Under the pieces are notes generated by a model, which worked only from the letters and a program-made list of their open reading frames with translations, was not told the origin of the DNA and made no database searches. Both the position numbers and the translations under genes were made by a program. A stretch of 59,494 nucleotides of DNA from Pseudomonas gessardii. Its GTDB lineage: Bacteria; Pseudomonadota; Gammaproteobacteria; Pseudomonadales; Pseudomonadaceae. This document shows positions 20,217 through 28,569 of this stretch, in pieces (position 1 is the stretch's first letter; every line of letters begins with the position of its first letter). The stretch spans positions 1-59,494 of the forward strand of contig NZ_MNPU01000037.1 of the NCBI RefSeq assembly GCF_001983165.1, written 5' to 3'.

Positions 20217-20585
20217 ATGCGTCATTTTATCCTCGGCGCCCTGGCGCTGATCGTCCTCGCCGGGTGCGCCACGCCGCCGCCGACACCGGGCAGCGCCGCG
20301 AGCAAAGTCGTGGTGATGGGCACGTTCAAGGGCATCGCCGTCGGCGCCATTCGGGTGGCCCGCGAAAACGGCTTCCTGACCGCCAAGGTGCAACTGAGCA
20401 ACATCACCAGCAGCAACCAGATGATGTATTACCGCTTCGCCTGGCTGGGCGCCGACGGCTTCCCGGTGGGCGACGAAGAACCCTGGAAAGTGCTGAACCT
20501 CTACGCCAACCAGGCCACCTTCCTGCCGGCCATCGCCAACCTGCCCCAGGCCGCCGACTTCCGCCTTGAAGTGAAAACGCCTTGA
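20217..20585 (+). CDS. YcfL-like lipoprotein (DUF1425)
   Basis: Small lipoprotein, 122 aa, with signal and lipobox LIVLAGCATPPP. The mature part (MYYRFAWLGADGFPVGDEEPW) matches the YcfL/DUF1425 beta-sandwich. AAGGAG sits 7 nt before the ATG at 20217, 10 bp after the upstream stop. In E. coli ycfL also precedes lpoB, so the gene order supports the call. Function unproven; probably works with the LpoB-like partner. Confidence 0.88.
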   Translation: MRHFILGALALIVLAGCATPPPTPGSAASKVVVMGTFKGIAVGAIRVARENGFLTAKVQLSNITSSNQMMYYRFAWLGADGFPVGDEEPWKVLNLYANQATFLPAIANLPQAADFRLEVKTP

Positions 20586-20620
20586 GCCAGCCCCCTATTC
20601 AGTTTTCGAGAGACATTCCC

Positions 20621-21208
20621 ATGCTTGCACGCTTTTCGTTCCTCGCCGTGGTCGCCGTGTTGGCCAGCGGCTGCGCCAACACCTCGCCGGTCATCGGCGG
20701 CAAAAATATCAGCTACGGCGACACCAAGGCCGTGGAACTGGTGACCAACGAGTTCGGCTCCACCGACCTGCAGATGATCGCCGAAAGCATGACCCGCTCC
20801 CTGGCGCAGTCCGGCATCCTCCAGGGCCGCCCGGTGGTGCAGGTGTATGACGTGAAGAACAAGACCAGCGAGTACATCGACACCCGCGAGATCACCACCT
20901 CGATCAAGACCCAGCTGATGAAGACCGGCACCGCCCGCTTCGCCAGCGACAACACCGATATGCAAAGCCAGGTCGAGCAGCTCAAGCTGCAAAACCAGAG
21001 CGGCCTGTACAAGAAGTCCACCGTCAGCAAGACCGGCAACATGATTGCCGCCAAGTACCGCCTGGAAGGCTCCATCAGTTCCATCGTCAAGCGCAGCGCC
21101 GACTACAAGGACGTGTTCTACAAGTTCAGCCTGCAACTGATCGACGTCGAAAGCGGCCTGGCCGAATGGATGGACGAAAAAGAAATCCGCAAGACCACGG
21201 AGCGCTAG
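20621..21208 (+). CDS. lpoB: Penicillin-binding protein activator LpoB-like
   Basis: Outer-membrane lipoprotein of the LpoB family, which reaches through the periplasm to activate a bifunctional peptidoglycan synthase (PBP1b in E. coli). 195 aa from the ATG at 20621: signal and lipobox VVAVLASGCANTS, then the CsgG-like fold with VVQVYDVKNKTSEYIDTREI and YRLEGSISSIVKR. Family relatives are known in Pseudomonas, but pseudomonad PBP1b also uses the unrelated LpoP, so the partner is uncertain. Located between the YcfL-like gene and a paralogue-like gene. Confidence 0.85.
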   Translation: MLARFSFLAVVAVLASGCANTSPVIGGKNISYGDTKAVELVTNEFGSTDLQMIAESMTRSLAQSGILQGRPVVQVYDVKNKTSEYIDTREITTSIKTQLMKTGTARFASDNTDMQSQVEQLKLQNQSGLYKKSTVSKTGNMIAAKYRLEGSISSIVKRSADYKDVFYKFSLQLIDVESGLAEWMDEKEIRKTTER

Positions 21209-21211
21209 GCC

Positions 21212-21952
21212 ATGCGCCCATGGATCGGCATCATCGCCCTGCTGTGCAGCGCTGGCGCCTGGGCGGCGCCGAAAATCGCGGTCACGGACCTGGCCTACGA
21301 GGCGCGCGTGGAGGAATACATCCACGCCGTCGCGGCCAGCCATAACTTCCAGGCCAGCCCGTACAACGCCAGCGGCGCGTCCAGCTACGCCGAATTCGAG
21401 AGCCGCAACAGCTACATCGAACAGAGCGAGCTGCGTAAATTCAGCGGCGATATCAAGGGCGAAATCCTCAAGTCGCGCCAGTTCCAGCTGGTCCAGGGCA
21501 CGCCCTACACCCGCGAGGCCAAGGGCGACGTGTACGACGTGATCAAGCGGATCAAGGCCGGCCACTTCAAGGGCGCCGACTATGTGCTGTTTGGCACCTT
21601 GTCGGATATCGACTTCACCCAGGACATCAACGCCCTGGATCGCACCAACAGCTATTCGGCGGTGCTGGGGCTGGCGGTCGTGGCGGATTTCAGCCTGATC
21701 AACACCCGCACCTACGAGATCACCTCGGCGTTTACCGCCATGGGTGAAGGCCAGGACACCAAGCTGGTGAGCAGCCGCGACGTACGCGTGAGCCTGAGCC
21801 GGCCACGGGTGGTGAAGGAAGTGTCGAAAACCCTGGGTGAAGATGTGGCGCGCCAGCTACAGGAGCAACTGGGCGGCGGCTACCAGGAGCCTGGGCAGCC
21901 GGCATTGCGCAACAACCTGCCAAGGGATGAGGCGCCGAAGATCCTGCACTGA
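21212..21952 (+). CDS. Periplasmic LpoB/CsgG-like protein
   Basis: 246-aa exported protein with a cleavable signal (IIALLCSAGAWAAPKIAV) but no lipobox Cys. It shares with the preceding gene the pattern of a target-activator fold: KIAVTDLAYEARVEEY, GADYVLFGTLSDIDF and SAFTAMGEGQDTKLVSSRD. Starts 3 bp after the LpoB-like stop, so it is the last gene of the same operon. Exact function unknown; a soluble partner or variant of the LpoB-like lipoprotein is the simplest reading. Confidence 0.75.
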   Translation: MRPWIGIIALLCSAGAWAAPKIAVTDLAYEARVEEYIHAVAASHNFQASPYNASGASSYAEFESRNSYIEQSELRKFSGDIKGEILKSRQFQLVQGTPYTREAKGDVYDVIKRIKAGHFKGADYVLFGTLSDIDFTQDINALDRTNSYSAVLGLAVVADFSLINTRTYEITSAFTAMGEGQDTKLVSSRDVRVSLSRPRVVKEVSKTLGEDVARQLQEQLGGGYQEPGQPALRNNLPRDEAPKILH

Positions 21953-21982
21953 GCTCAATCTCAAAGGCCACACAAAACAAAT

Positions 21983-22070
21983 GTGGGAGCGGGCTTGCTC
22001 GCGATGGCGGTGTGTCAGTCAACAGGAATAGTGACTGATCCACCGCCATCGCGAGCAAGCCCGCTCCCAC
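21983..22070. repeat. REP doublet, 30-bp perfect inverted repeat
   Basis: Arms at 21983-22012 and 22041-22070 are perfect complements over 30 nt (each contains GAGCGGGCTTGCTCGCGATG or its complement), with a 28-nt loop. It lies between the convergent CsgG-like and LysE genes, the classic place for a pseudomonad REP/REPIN. Confidence 0.9.
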
Positions 22071-22103
22071 AGTTTTGATTCGGTTTCTTCAGGTAAATCG
22101 CCG

Positions 22104-22736
22104 TCAGGCCGTGGCGCGATGCAGGCTGGCGAGGAACCCCGCAGCGCCCACGAACAACCCGGCAAACGTACGGTTCATGCGCTTCTGCTGCTTGGGTGTG
22201 CGCAACAGGCGCAACACTTTCGCCGCCAGCCCGGTGTAGCCGGCCATCACGATCATATCCACGCCAATCATGGTCGCACCGAGGATCAGGTACTGGATCA
22301 GCAGCGGCGCCTGTGGGTTCACGAACTGTGGCAGCACCGCCAGCATGAAGACCAGGGCCTTGGGGTTGCTGGCATTGACCAGAAAGCCACGGAACATCAT
22401 CGCCATCGGCTTGCCGATCGGGCGCACCGGCGCGTCATCGCTCATGTCCATGGGCAGGGCGCGCCATTGCTTGATGGCCAGGTACACCAGGTACGCCACG
22501 CCAAACCATTTGATCGCATAGAACGCGGTTGAAGACGTCGCCAGAATGGCGCCCAGGCCGCCCGCTACCACGGCAATCTGCATCGCCAGGCCCAGTTGCA
22601 GGCCAATAGCGTTCCAGTAACCGCGCAGGAAACCATATTGCAGGCCGCTGGACATGGAGGCGATGGCGCCCGCGCCGGGGGAGAGACTGATGATCCAGCT
22701 GGCCAGGAAGAAGGCCAGCCATGTGTCGAGCGCCAT
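22104..22736 (-). CDS. LysE/RhtB family amino acid exporter
   Basis: Inner-membrane exporter of the LysE superfamily, RhtB branch (homoserine, homoserine lactone or threonine export). 210 aa with the family signature SLSPGAGAIASMSSGLQYGFLRG at the N-terminus, KWFGVAYLVYLAIKQWR in the middle and six hydrophobic segments. The ATG at 22736 fits the usual length. Substrate not predictable. Single gene. Confidence 0.9.
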   Translation of the reverse strand: MALDTWLAFFLASWIISLSPGAGAIASMSSGLQYGFLRGYWNAIGLQLGLAMQIAVVAGGLGAILATSSTAFYAIKWFGVAYLVYLAIKQWRALPMDMSDDAPVRPIGKPMAMMFRGFLVNASNPKALVFMLAVLPQFVNPQAPLLIQYLILGATMIGVDMIVMAGYTGLAAKVLRLLRTPKQQKRMNRTFAGLFVGAAGFLASLHRATA

Positions 22737-22807
22737 TACACACCTCGTAGCAAATTCGTTGTGAGCACTAAGCTAACGCCAAGGGCCGAGGGCTGGCTAG
22801 AGATTTT

Positions 22808-23377
22808 TCAGGGCAAGGGGCTGATATCGCTACCGCGCCAGCGGCGTACCGAGCGCTGGAAGAACAAGCTGTTGGGCACTTGCACCACGGCACTGTCGGT
22901 GCCCGCTTCGGGCACTTCGATCAGCGTGGTGTACAGCAAGTTGATCGCGATCACCCGGCCCTTGACGCCAGGTTTGTCGACGGTGTCCACCAGCTCGACC
23001 ACATCGCCCAGACGAAACGGCCCGACGGTGAAGATCAGGATCGCGCACAGCAGGTTGGACAGTACCGACCACATGGCAAAGAACGCCACCGCCGCCACCG
23101 CCACAAAGCCCGACAGCGCGGTCCACAGCACAATGGCCGACACCCCCAGGCGCTCGAGGACAAAGATCAGCGCACTGCCCATGATCAGCCAGCGCAGGCC
23201 GCCGCGCAGGGGCATCAGCAGTTGCGGCGGGAACGGGTAGCGCTCGCCCAGGCGCGTCAGGCCCTTGGCGACGAAGCGCTGCGCCAGGTAACCGGCCAGC
23301 AGGATCAGCAGGATTTGCACGCCCATCCATACCGGTTCGATCCATTGCGCCGGCAGCGGCAGTTCCAGGGCTTCCAT
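22808..23377 (-). CDS. Small MscS-type mechanosensitive channel family protein
   Basis: 189 aa; N-terminal hydrophobic helices (WMGVQILLILLAGYLAQRFV, WLIMGSALIFVLERLGVSAI) lead into the MscS pore/beta region (VALSGFVAVAAVAFFAMWSVLSNLL, PFRLGDVVELVD, VIAINLLYTTLIEVPEAG, QVPNSLFFQR). It lacks the long C-terminal vestibule of E. coli MscS, so it is a short member. Its ATG shares one base with the YheS stop (TGATG), implying translational coupling to that gene. Confidence 0.88.
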   Translation of the reverse strand: MEALELPLPAQWIEPVWMGVQILLILLAGYLAQRFVAKGLTRLGERYPFPPQLLMPLRGGLRWLIMGSALIFVLERLGVSAIVLWTALSGFVAVAAVAFFAMWSVLSNLLCAILIFTVGPFRLGDVVELVDTVDKPGVKGRVIAINLLYTTLIEVPEAGTDSAVVQVPNSLFFQRSVRRWRGSDISPLP

Positions 23378-25287
23378 CAGGACAACGCCTCCAGCTCCGC
23401 TTGCAGGCCTTCGAGCAGTTCGAGGGCTTCCATCCAGGTTTCCTCCAATTGCCCTTCGCGCACCTTGAGTTTGGCCTGTTCGGCCAGCAAATCGCGCAGT
23501 TCATCCTTGCGGGCCGCTTCGTATACCGCACTGTCGCCGAGGCTGGCCTCGATCTTGGCCAGGCGCTCGTGCACCTTGCCCAGTTCGGCTTCGAGCTTGT
23601 CGGCTTCGCGCTTGTGCGGCGCCAACTGCTGACGCAGGGCCGCGGCGGCCTGGCGCTGGGCTTTCTTGTCGGTCTTGTCCGGGTTGACCGGGGTGTTGCT
23701 GACCGGCGCGTTGCGCAGGCGATAATCGGTCAACCAACGGGCGTAGTCGTCCAGGTCACCGTCAAACTCTTCGACCTTGCCATCGGCCACCAGCAGGAAA
23801 TTGTCAGTGGTGCTCTTGAGCAAGTGACGGTCGTGAGACACCACCAGCACTGCGCCACTGAATTCCTGCAGGGCCATGGTCAGTGCCAGGCGCATTTCCA
23901 GGTCCAGGTGGTTGGTCGGTTCGTCGAGCAGCAGCAGGTTGGGCCGGTCCCAGGCGATCAGGGCCAGGGCCAGACGGGCTTTTTCGCCGCCGGAGAAGTT
24001 CAGCACCGGCTCATCGATGCGCGCGCCACGGAAGTCGAAACCACCGAGGAAGTCGCGCAGGGTCTGTTCGCGCTCGGTCGGCGCCAGGCGTTGCAAGTGC
24101 AACAGCGGGCTGGCCTTGGCATCCAGGGAGTCCAACTGATGCTGGGCGAAATAGCCTACCACCAGGTTCTCGCCACGGGTCAGGCGGCCGGCCAGGGGTT
24201 GCAGCTCGCCCGACAGGTTCTTGATCAGCGTCGACTTGCCCGCGCCGTTGGGGCCGAGCAAACCGATGCGCGCGCCCGGGGTGAGTTGCAGCTTGACCTT
24301 CTCCAGGATGGTTTTGTCGCCATACCCCAGGCGGGCATCCGAGAGATCGAGCAAGGGGCTGGAGATTTTCAGCGATTCGCGGAATACAAAGTCGAACGGC
24401 GAATCGACGTGGGCCGCCGACAGTTCTTCCATGCGCTCCAGGGCCTTGATCCGGCTCTGGGCCTGGCGGGCCTTGGTGGCCTGGGCCTTGAACCGGGCGA
24501 TGTAGCTTTCCATGTGCGCGCGCTGCGCCTGTTGCTTCTCGAAGGCCTGTTGCTGCTGGGCCAGGCGTTCGGCACGGGCCCGCTCGAACGCGGTGTAGCC
24601 GCCGCGATAGAGGGTGATTTTCTTCTGTTCGACATGGGCGATGTTATCGACCACGGCGTCGAGGAAATCCCGGTCGTGGGAAATCAGCAACAAGGTGCCT
24701 TGGTAACTCTTGAGGAAATCCTCCAGCCACAGGATCGCATCGAGGTCCAAGTGGTTGGTCGGCTCATCGAGCAGCAACAGGTCCGACGGGCACATCAGGG
24801 CCTGGGCCAGGTTCAGGCGCATGCGCCAGCCCCCGGAGAAGTCGGCGACCGGGCGGTCCATCTGTTCGTTGGTGAACCCAAGGCCGGCGAGCATCTTGCG
24901 CGCACGGGCGTCGGCGGTGTAGCCGTCGGCACTGTCGAGTTCCGAGTGCAGGCGGGCCTGGGCGGCACCGTCCTGGGCTTTCTCGGCCTCGGCCAGGTCG
25001 TGTTGCACCTGGCGCAGGCGCAGGTCGCCATCGAGCACGTAGTCGATCGCGATGCGGTCCAGGGTGTCGATCTCCTGGCGCATATGGGCGATACGCCAGT
25101 CGGCCGGCAGCAGGCAGTCCCCGGAATCCGGGGTCAGCTCACCGAGCAACAGGGCGAACAACGTGGATTTACCGGCGCCATTGGCACCGATCAGGCCGGC
25201 TTTGTGACCGGCGTGCAGGGTCAGCTCGGCGTCCTCAAGAAGACGTTGCGGGCCACGCTGTAATGTTAGGCTTTGAAGTCGGATCAT
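23377..25287 (-). CDS. yheS: ABC-F family ATPase, YheS type
   Basis: Soluble ribosome-acting ABC-F protein with two nucleotide-binding domains and no membrane part. 636 aa from the ATG at 25287 (E. coli YheS is 637). Two Walker A motifs (GANGAGKST, GPNGAGKST), two signature motifs (FSGGWRMRLNLA, FSGGEKARLALA), two LLLDEPTNHLDL Walker B motifs, the interdomain linker rich in Gln/Lys/Arg, and a C-terminal coiled coil (EADKLEAELGKVHERLAKIE). The in-frame extension upstream to 25512 is antisense to the next gene and unlikely to be translated. ABC-F members resolve stalled or drug-bound ribosomes. Confidence 0.95.
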   Translation of the reverse strand: MIRLQSLTLQRGPQRLLEDAELTLHAGHKAGLIGANGAGKSTLFALLLGELTPDSGDCLLPADWRIAHMRQEIDTLDRIAIDYVLDGDLRLRQVQHDLAEAEKAQDGAAQARLHSELDSADGYTADARARKMLAGLGFTNEQMDRPVADFSGGWRMRLNLAQALMCPSDLLLLDEPTNHLDLDAILWLEDFLKSYQGTLLLISHDRDFLDAVVDNIAHVEQKKITLYRGGYTAFERARAERLAQQQQAFEKQQAQRAHMESYIARFKAQATKARQAQSRIKALERMEELSAAHVDSPFDFVFRESLKISSPLLDLSDARLGYGDKTILEKVKLQLTPGARIGLLGPNGAGKSTLIKNLSGELQPLAGRLTRGENLVVGYFAQHQLDSLDAKASPLLHLQRLAPTEREQTLRDFLGGFDFRGARIDEPVLNFSGGEKARLALALIAWDRPNLLLLDEPTNHLDLEMRLALTMALQEFSGAVLVVSHDRHLLKSTTDNFLLVADGKVEEFDGDLDDYARWLTDYRLRNAPVSNTPVNPDKTDKKAQRQAAAALRQQLAPHKREADKLEAELGKVHERLAKIEASLGDSAVYEAARKDELRDLLAEQAKLKVREGQLEETWMEALELLEGLQAELEALS

Positions 25288-25337
25288 AATGGCGGCGGAG
25301 TCTACCAGCTTCGTTGGCCGCTGGCTTGGGTGTGAAC

Positions 25338-25802
25338 ATGTGCGCTGACCTGTGGAGCTTTGCCCTCTCGACCTACGCCCGTGCGGGTGCTGAAGATGCC
25401 TGCCTGCGCTTGCAGGAGCAAGGGGCGGATGTGTGTCTGTTGTTGTGCGGGTTGTGGCTGGAACAGCGCGGGGTCGCCCCTGAACCTGGACGCCTGCAGG
25501 CACTGCGGGCAATCGCCGGGCCTTGGCAGGCAGATGTTGTGGAGCCCTTGCGCAGGCTGCGCAAGCAATGGCGCACCTTGGCGCAGCAGGATGTGGCGCT
25601 GGGAGCGTTGCGTGAGCGGGTCAAGGCCCTGGAGCTGGAAGCCGAACGGCAGCTGCTGTTACGTCTGGAGACGCTGGCACAGGCTTGGCCAACGGGGGAG
25701 CGCGCCACGAATCAGACATGGCTTGAAGGACTGGCGACCGAAGCCGCCAACCTCGACCACGACGCGCTGCATCAGCTGCGCGCCGCGGCCACCGGCACTT
25801 AG
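25338..25802 (+). CDS. TIGR02444 family protein
   Basis: Small conserved cytosolic protein, 154 aa from the ATG at 25338. It begins CADLWSFALSTYARAGAEDA and contains LRLQEQGADVCLLLCGLWLE, which matches the TIGR02444 family found beside the ABC-F gene in pseudomonads. Mostly helical, Leu- and Arg-rich; no catalytic motif visible. Divergent from yheS with a 50-bp gap; its last 4 bp overlap the algP stop convergently. Function unknown. Confidence 0.85.
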   Translation: MCADLWSFALSTYARAGAEDACLRLQEQGADVCLLLCGLWLEQRGVAPEPGRLQALRAIAGPWQADVVEPLRRLRKQWRTLAQQDVALGALRERVKALELEAERQLLLRLETLAQAWPTGERATNQTWLEGLATEAANLDHDALHQLRAAATGT

Positions 25803-26992
25803 GAAGCGCTGGTTGGGGTGGTGCCTGATGCTGCCGGGGCAGGCGTGCTGCTGGCCGGTGCGGTGGTAGCGGCTGGCGCTGCCGGTGCGGCAGGGGTCGC
25901 TGGCTTGACAGCTGCTGGAGCTGGCGCTGGTTTGGCGGCTGGCTTTGCAGCAGCGGGTTTGGCAGCCGGCTTTGCAGCAGTTGGTTTGGCAACTGGCTTG
26001 GCGGCCGGCTTTGCAGCAGCTGGTTTGGCAACTGGCTTGGCGGCCGGCTTTGCAGCAGCTGGTTTGGCAACTGGCTTGGCGGCCGGCTTTGCAGCAGCTG
26101 GTTTGGCAGCGGGCTTGGCGGCTGGTTTTGCAGCAGTAGCTTTAGCAGCTGGCTTGGCGGCTGGTTTTGCAGCAGTAACTTTAGCCACTGGTTTGGCGGC
26201 CGGTTTTGCAGCAGCAGCTTTAGCAGCTGGCTTGGCGGCTGGTTTTGCAGCAGCGGTTTTAGCAGCTGGCTTGGTAGCTGGTTTTGCAGCAGCCGTTTTG
26301 GCAACTGGCTTGGCAGCTGGTTTTGCAGCAGCAGCTTTAGCAACTGGCTTGGCAGCTGGTTTTGCAGCAGCGGTTTTAGCAGCTGGCTTGGCAGCTGGTT
26401 TTGCAGCAGCCGTTTTGGCAACTGGCTTGGCGGCTGGTTTTGCAGCAGCGGTTTTGGCAACTGGCTTGGCGGCCGGTTTTGCAGCAGCAGCTTTAGCAAC
26501 TGGCTTGGCGGCCGGTTTCGCCGGCGCTTTTTTAGCGGCAGGCTTGGCTGCAACTTTGGCGGGTGCCTTGGCAGCAACGGCCTTGGCTGGTGTACGAGCG
26601 CTCAATACTTTGGCCACCGCTTCTTTCACCCGACCAACACCCTGTGCCAGTTTCAGGCTCTCTTGGGCATCGCGCTTGAGTTGAAGGATGTAGGTGCGGG
26701 TTTCGGATTGACGATCCTTGAGGGCATCGAGCAAGTCCTCAAGTTCTTTGACGGCGCCCTTGGCTTTGGTCTGCGCCTTGGCTTTGCCGGCAGTCGCGGC
26801 GTCTTGCAGTTTGATGCGGGATTTATGCAGTTTTTCTTGCGCCTTGCCCCGTTGTTTTTCCAGCTTGGCGAGCAGTTTCTCTGCATCAGCCAAGGCTTGG
26901 GAGCAAGCACTTTCCAAATGTTCGAGCAGGCTGCCCGAGAGTTGTTGGAGCAAGTGCAATGGGGTATTAACAGGCTTCTGTTTGGCCGACAT
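25799..26992 (-). CDS. algP: AlgP, histone H1-like DNA-binding regulator
   Basis: Histone-like protein, first found as a regulator of algD and alginate synthesis. 397 aa in two parts: an N-terminal helical domain of about 130 residues (SGSLLEHLESACSQALADAE, KELEDLLDALKDRQSETRTY), then a long Lys/Ala/Pro tail of KPAAKPVAK/KPAAKPAAK units resembling eukaryotic H1 C-termini. AlgQ lies nearby as in P. aeruginosa. The tail repeat number varies between strains, so length here may differ from relatives and may be assembly-sensitive. The long open frame on the opposite strand is only a mirror of the repeats. Confidence 0.95.
   Translation of the reverse strand: MSAKQKPVNTPLHLLQQLSGSLLEHLESACSQALADAEKLLAKLEKQRGKAQEKLHKSRIKLQDAATAGKAKAQTKAKGAVKELEDLLDALKDRQSETRTYILQLKRDAQESLKLAQGVGRVKEAVAKVLSARTPAKAVAAKAPAKVAAKPAAKKAPAKPAAKPVAKAAAAKPAAKPVAKTAAAKPAAKPVAKTAAAKPAAKPAAKTAAAKPAAKPVAKAAAAKPAAKPVAKTAAAKPATKPAAKTAAAKPAAKPAAKAAAAKPAAKPVAKVTAAKPAAKPAAKATAAKPAAKPAAKPAAAKPAAKPVAKPAAAKPAAKPVAKPAAAKPAAKPVAKPTAAKPAAKPAAAKPAAKPAPAPAAVKPATPAAPAAPAATTAPASSTPAPAASGTTPTSAS
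25929..26560 (-). repeat. Tandem repeats encoding the AlgP KPAAK tail
   Basis: Roughly 630 bp of imperfect tandem units of about 36-39 bp, each of the form TTTGCAGCAGC-GGTTTGGCA/GCTTTAGCA-ACTGGCTTGGCGGC on the plus strand. Units differ mainly at third codon positions, keeping the K-P-A-A-K protein pattern, so selection acts on the peptide. Such repeats are prone to slippage and recombination. Confidence 0.9.
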
Positions 26993-27184
26993 GGTTTACC
27001 TCCTGGCTGACGTGGGTGCGGCTCATACTAGCCCTCTGCTCTTACCGCCGCTAGGGCATGTTGACAGTATCGAATGCGTTGCGTTGCACCGCACAAAAAT
27101 TCTTATTGATATAACGAAAAACCACTGCGTTTTTTACCCCACCACGCTGGCATAATTCACCGCACTTTCGGCTGGAGAATACCC

Positions 27185-27850
27185 ATGTCGCGTTACCTTT
27201 TTTTCATCCTGGGCTTATCGTTTTCAGTGGCCAACGCAAGTGAGCCGACGACGTCCAAAGACAGCCATGACCTGGCCTACAGCCTGGGTGCCAGCCTGGG
27301 TGAACGCCTGCGCCAGGAAGTCCCCGACCTGCAGATCCAGGCCTTGCTCGAAGGTCTCAAGCAAGCCTATCAAGGCAAGCCCCTGGCCCTGGACGACGCA
27401 CGCATCGCACAGCTTCTTGCCCAACACGAAGCGCAGGCCAGCACCGGGCCCCAAGTGCCGCAAAGCGAACAGGCTCTTGCCGCCGAACAACAGTTTATGA
27501 CCACGGAAAAAGCCAAACCCGGTGTGCGCGAATTGGCAGACGGTATCTTGCTCACAGAGTTGGCTCCCGGCCGCGGGGAAAAACCAGGCGCCTACGATCG
27601 GGTTCAAGTGAAGTACGTGGGGCGATTGCCCGATGGGACGATTTTCGACCAGAGTGCACAGCCCCAGTGGTTCCGCCTGGACAGTGTGATCAGCGGCTGG
27701 CAAAGCGCGTTGCAGCAGATGCCGGTGGGCGCGAAGTGGCGCTTGGTGATTCCATCGGCACAGGCCTATGGCGCAGACGGTGCAGGTGAACTGATCGCGC
27801 CTTACACTCCGCTGGTTTTCGAGATTGAATTGCTCGCGACCGACGTCTGA
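27185..27850 (+). CDS. FKBP-type peptidyl-prolyl cis-trans isomerase
   Basis: Periplasmic prolyl isomerase/chaperone of the FkpA/FklB/Mip type. 221 aa: signal peptide (YLFFILGLSFSVANA), an N-terminal helical dimerisation domain (SYSLGASLGERLRQ-like segment AYSLGASLGERLRQEVPDLQ), and the FKBP domain with VQVKYVGRLPDGTIFDQS, VISGWQSALQQMPVGAKWRL and PYTPLVFEIELL. GGAG lies 7 nt before the ATG. It stands alone between algP and algQ as in other pseudomonads and ends at a shared terminator. Confidence 0.94.
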   Translation: MSRYLFFILGLSFSVANASEPTTSKDSHDLAYSLGASLGERLRQEVPDLQIQALLEGLKQAYQGKPLALDDARIAQLLAQHEAQASTGPQVPQSEQALAAEQQFMTTEKAKPGVRELADGILLTELAPGRGEKPGAYDRVQVKYVGRLPDGTIFDQSAQPQWFRLDSVISGWQSALQQMPVGAKWRLVIPSAQAYGADGAGELIAPYTPLVFEIELLATDV

Positions 27851-27859
27851 CCCCAACGA

Positions 27860-27888
27860 AAAACGGTGCGCCATGCGCACCGTTTTTT
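27860..27888. terminator. Bidirectional terminator between FKBP gene and algQ
   Basis: Perfect stem ACGGTGCGC/GCGCACCGT with a CAT loop and A and T runs on the two sides, between two converging genes; it can serve both strands. Confidence 0.92.
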
Positions 27889-27905
27889 TGTCTTGCCGCT
27901 AAGAA

Positions 27906-28364
27906 TCAAGCCTGGGTTGCAGGCTCTTCCTTATGGGCGTTGTGCAGCACTTCGATCAGGCAGTCTTCCAGCTCGAAACGCTCATGGAGCAGGCCGCCCA
28001 GCTCTTTGAATTTTGCGGCCACACACTCGCCCTTGTCGCAAAGGTCGTTAAAGGCCAGGAGTTTTTCGGTGATGTCTTTGATTCGTGGATAAAGCGTCTT
28101 GGCCAAGTCCAGGCCGCGCTGGTCGTCGAAGGCCTCGGCCTCCTTGGTCAATTGTTCATAGATACCGAAGTGCCCTGCCGAGACGTAATCCACCAAGACA
28201 CCACAGAAGTCCTGCAAAGGCTCACGGTTCTCAGCCAGCGCTTCGGGTTTCTCGCCCAGAGCATCAAAGGCTTGAACCAATTCGTGACGCGCCTTCAACC
28301 AGCTGTCGATCAGCTTATGCACACCACCCCAGCGTTCCTGAGCATTCTGACAACGTTCCAACAT
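27906..28364 (-). CDS. algQ: AlgQ / Rsd, anti-sigma-70 factor
   Basis: Binds region 4 of the housekeeping sigma factor and shifts RNA polymerase toward alternative sigma factors; in P. aeruginosa it affects alginate, siderophores and polyphosphate. 152 aa from the ATG at 28364 (MLERCQNAQERWGG); the longer frame upstream is not family-like. All-helical Rsd features include RHELVQAFDALGEKPEA, LQDFCGVLVDYVSAGHFGIYEQL and the C-terminal ERFELEDCLIEVL. The ATG has an AGAGAT-type ribosome-binding site. Between dsbB and the FKBP gene. Confidence 0.95.
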   Translation of the reverse strand: MLERCQNAQERWGGVHKLIDSWLKARHELVQAFDALGEKPEALAENREPLQDFCGVLVDYVSAGHFGIYEQLTKEAEAFDDQRGLDLAKTLYPRIKDITEKLLAFNDLCDKGECVAAKFKELGGLLHERFELEDCLIEVLHNAHKEEPATQA

Positions 28365-28569
28365 GATGATCTCTTCCCTTATGGGCGGTGCCGCTTTTGC
28401 CCGCGCAACACGTCGAGGATAAGGCGGCAACCGGACAACGCCGCATCGAACAAATTGTTTCAATAACGCGTGCGGGCCAGATTATGCCCGCGTGACTGTG
28501 GCTTCAAGGTACGCAGACCAGAAAGTTCATACAAGTGTTTAATCCCATCCTACGGGCCAACACCGCTAA

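Noticed and set aside
25818..26684. Long Ala/Gly-rich open frame opposite algP
   Set aside because: It mirrors the KPAAK repeats of algP; low-complexity antisense translation with no independent start signal.
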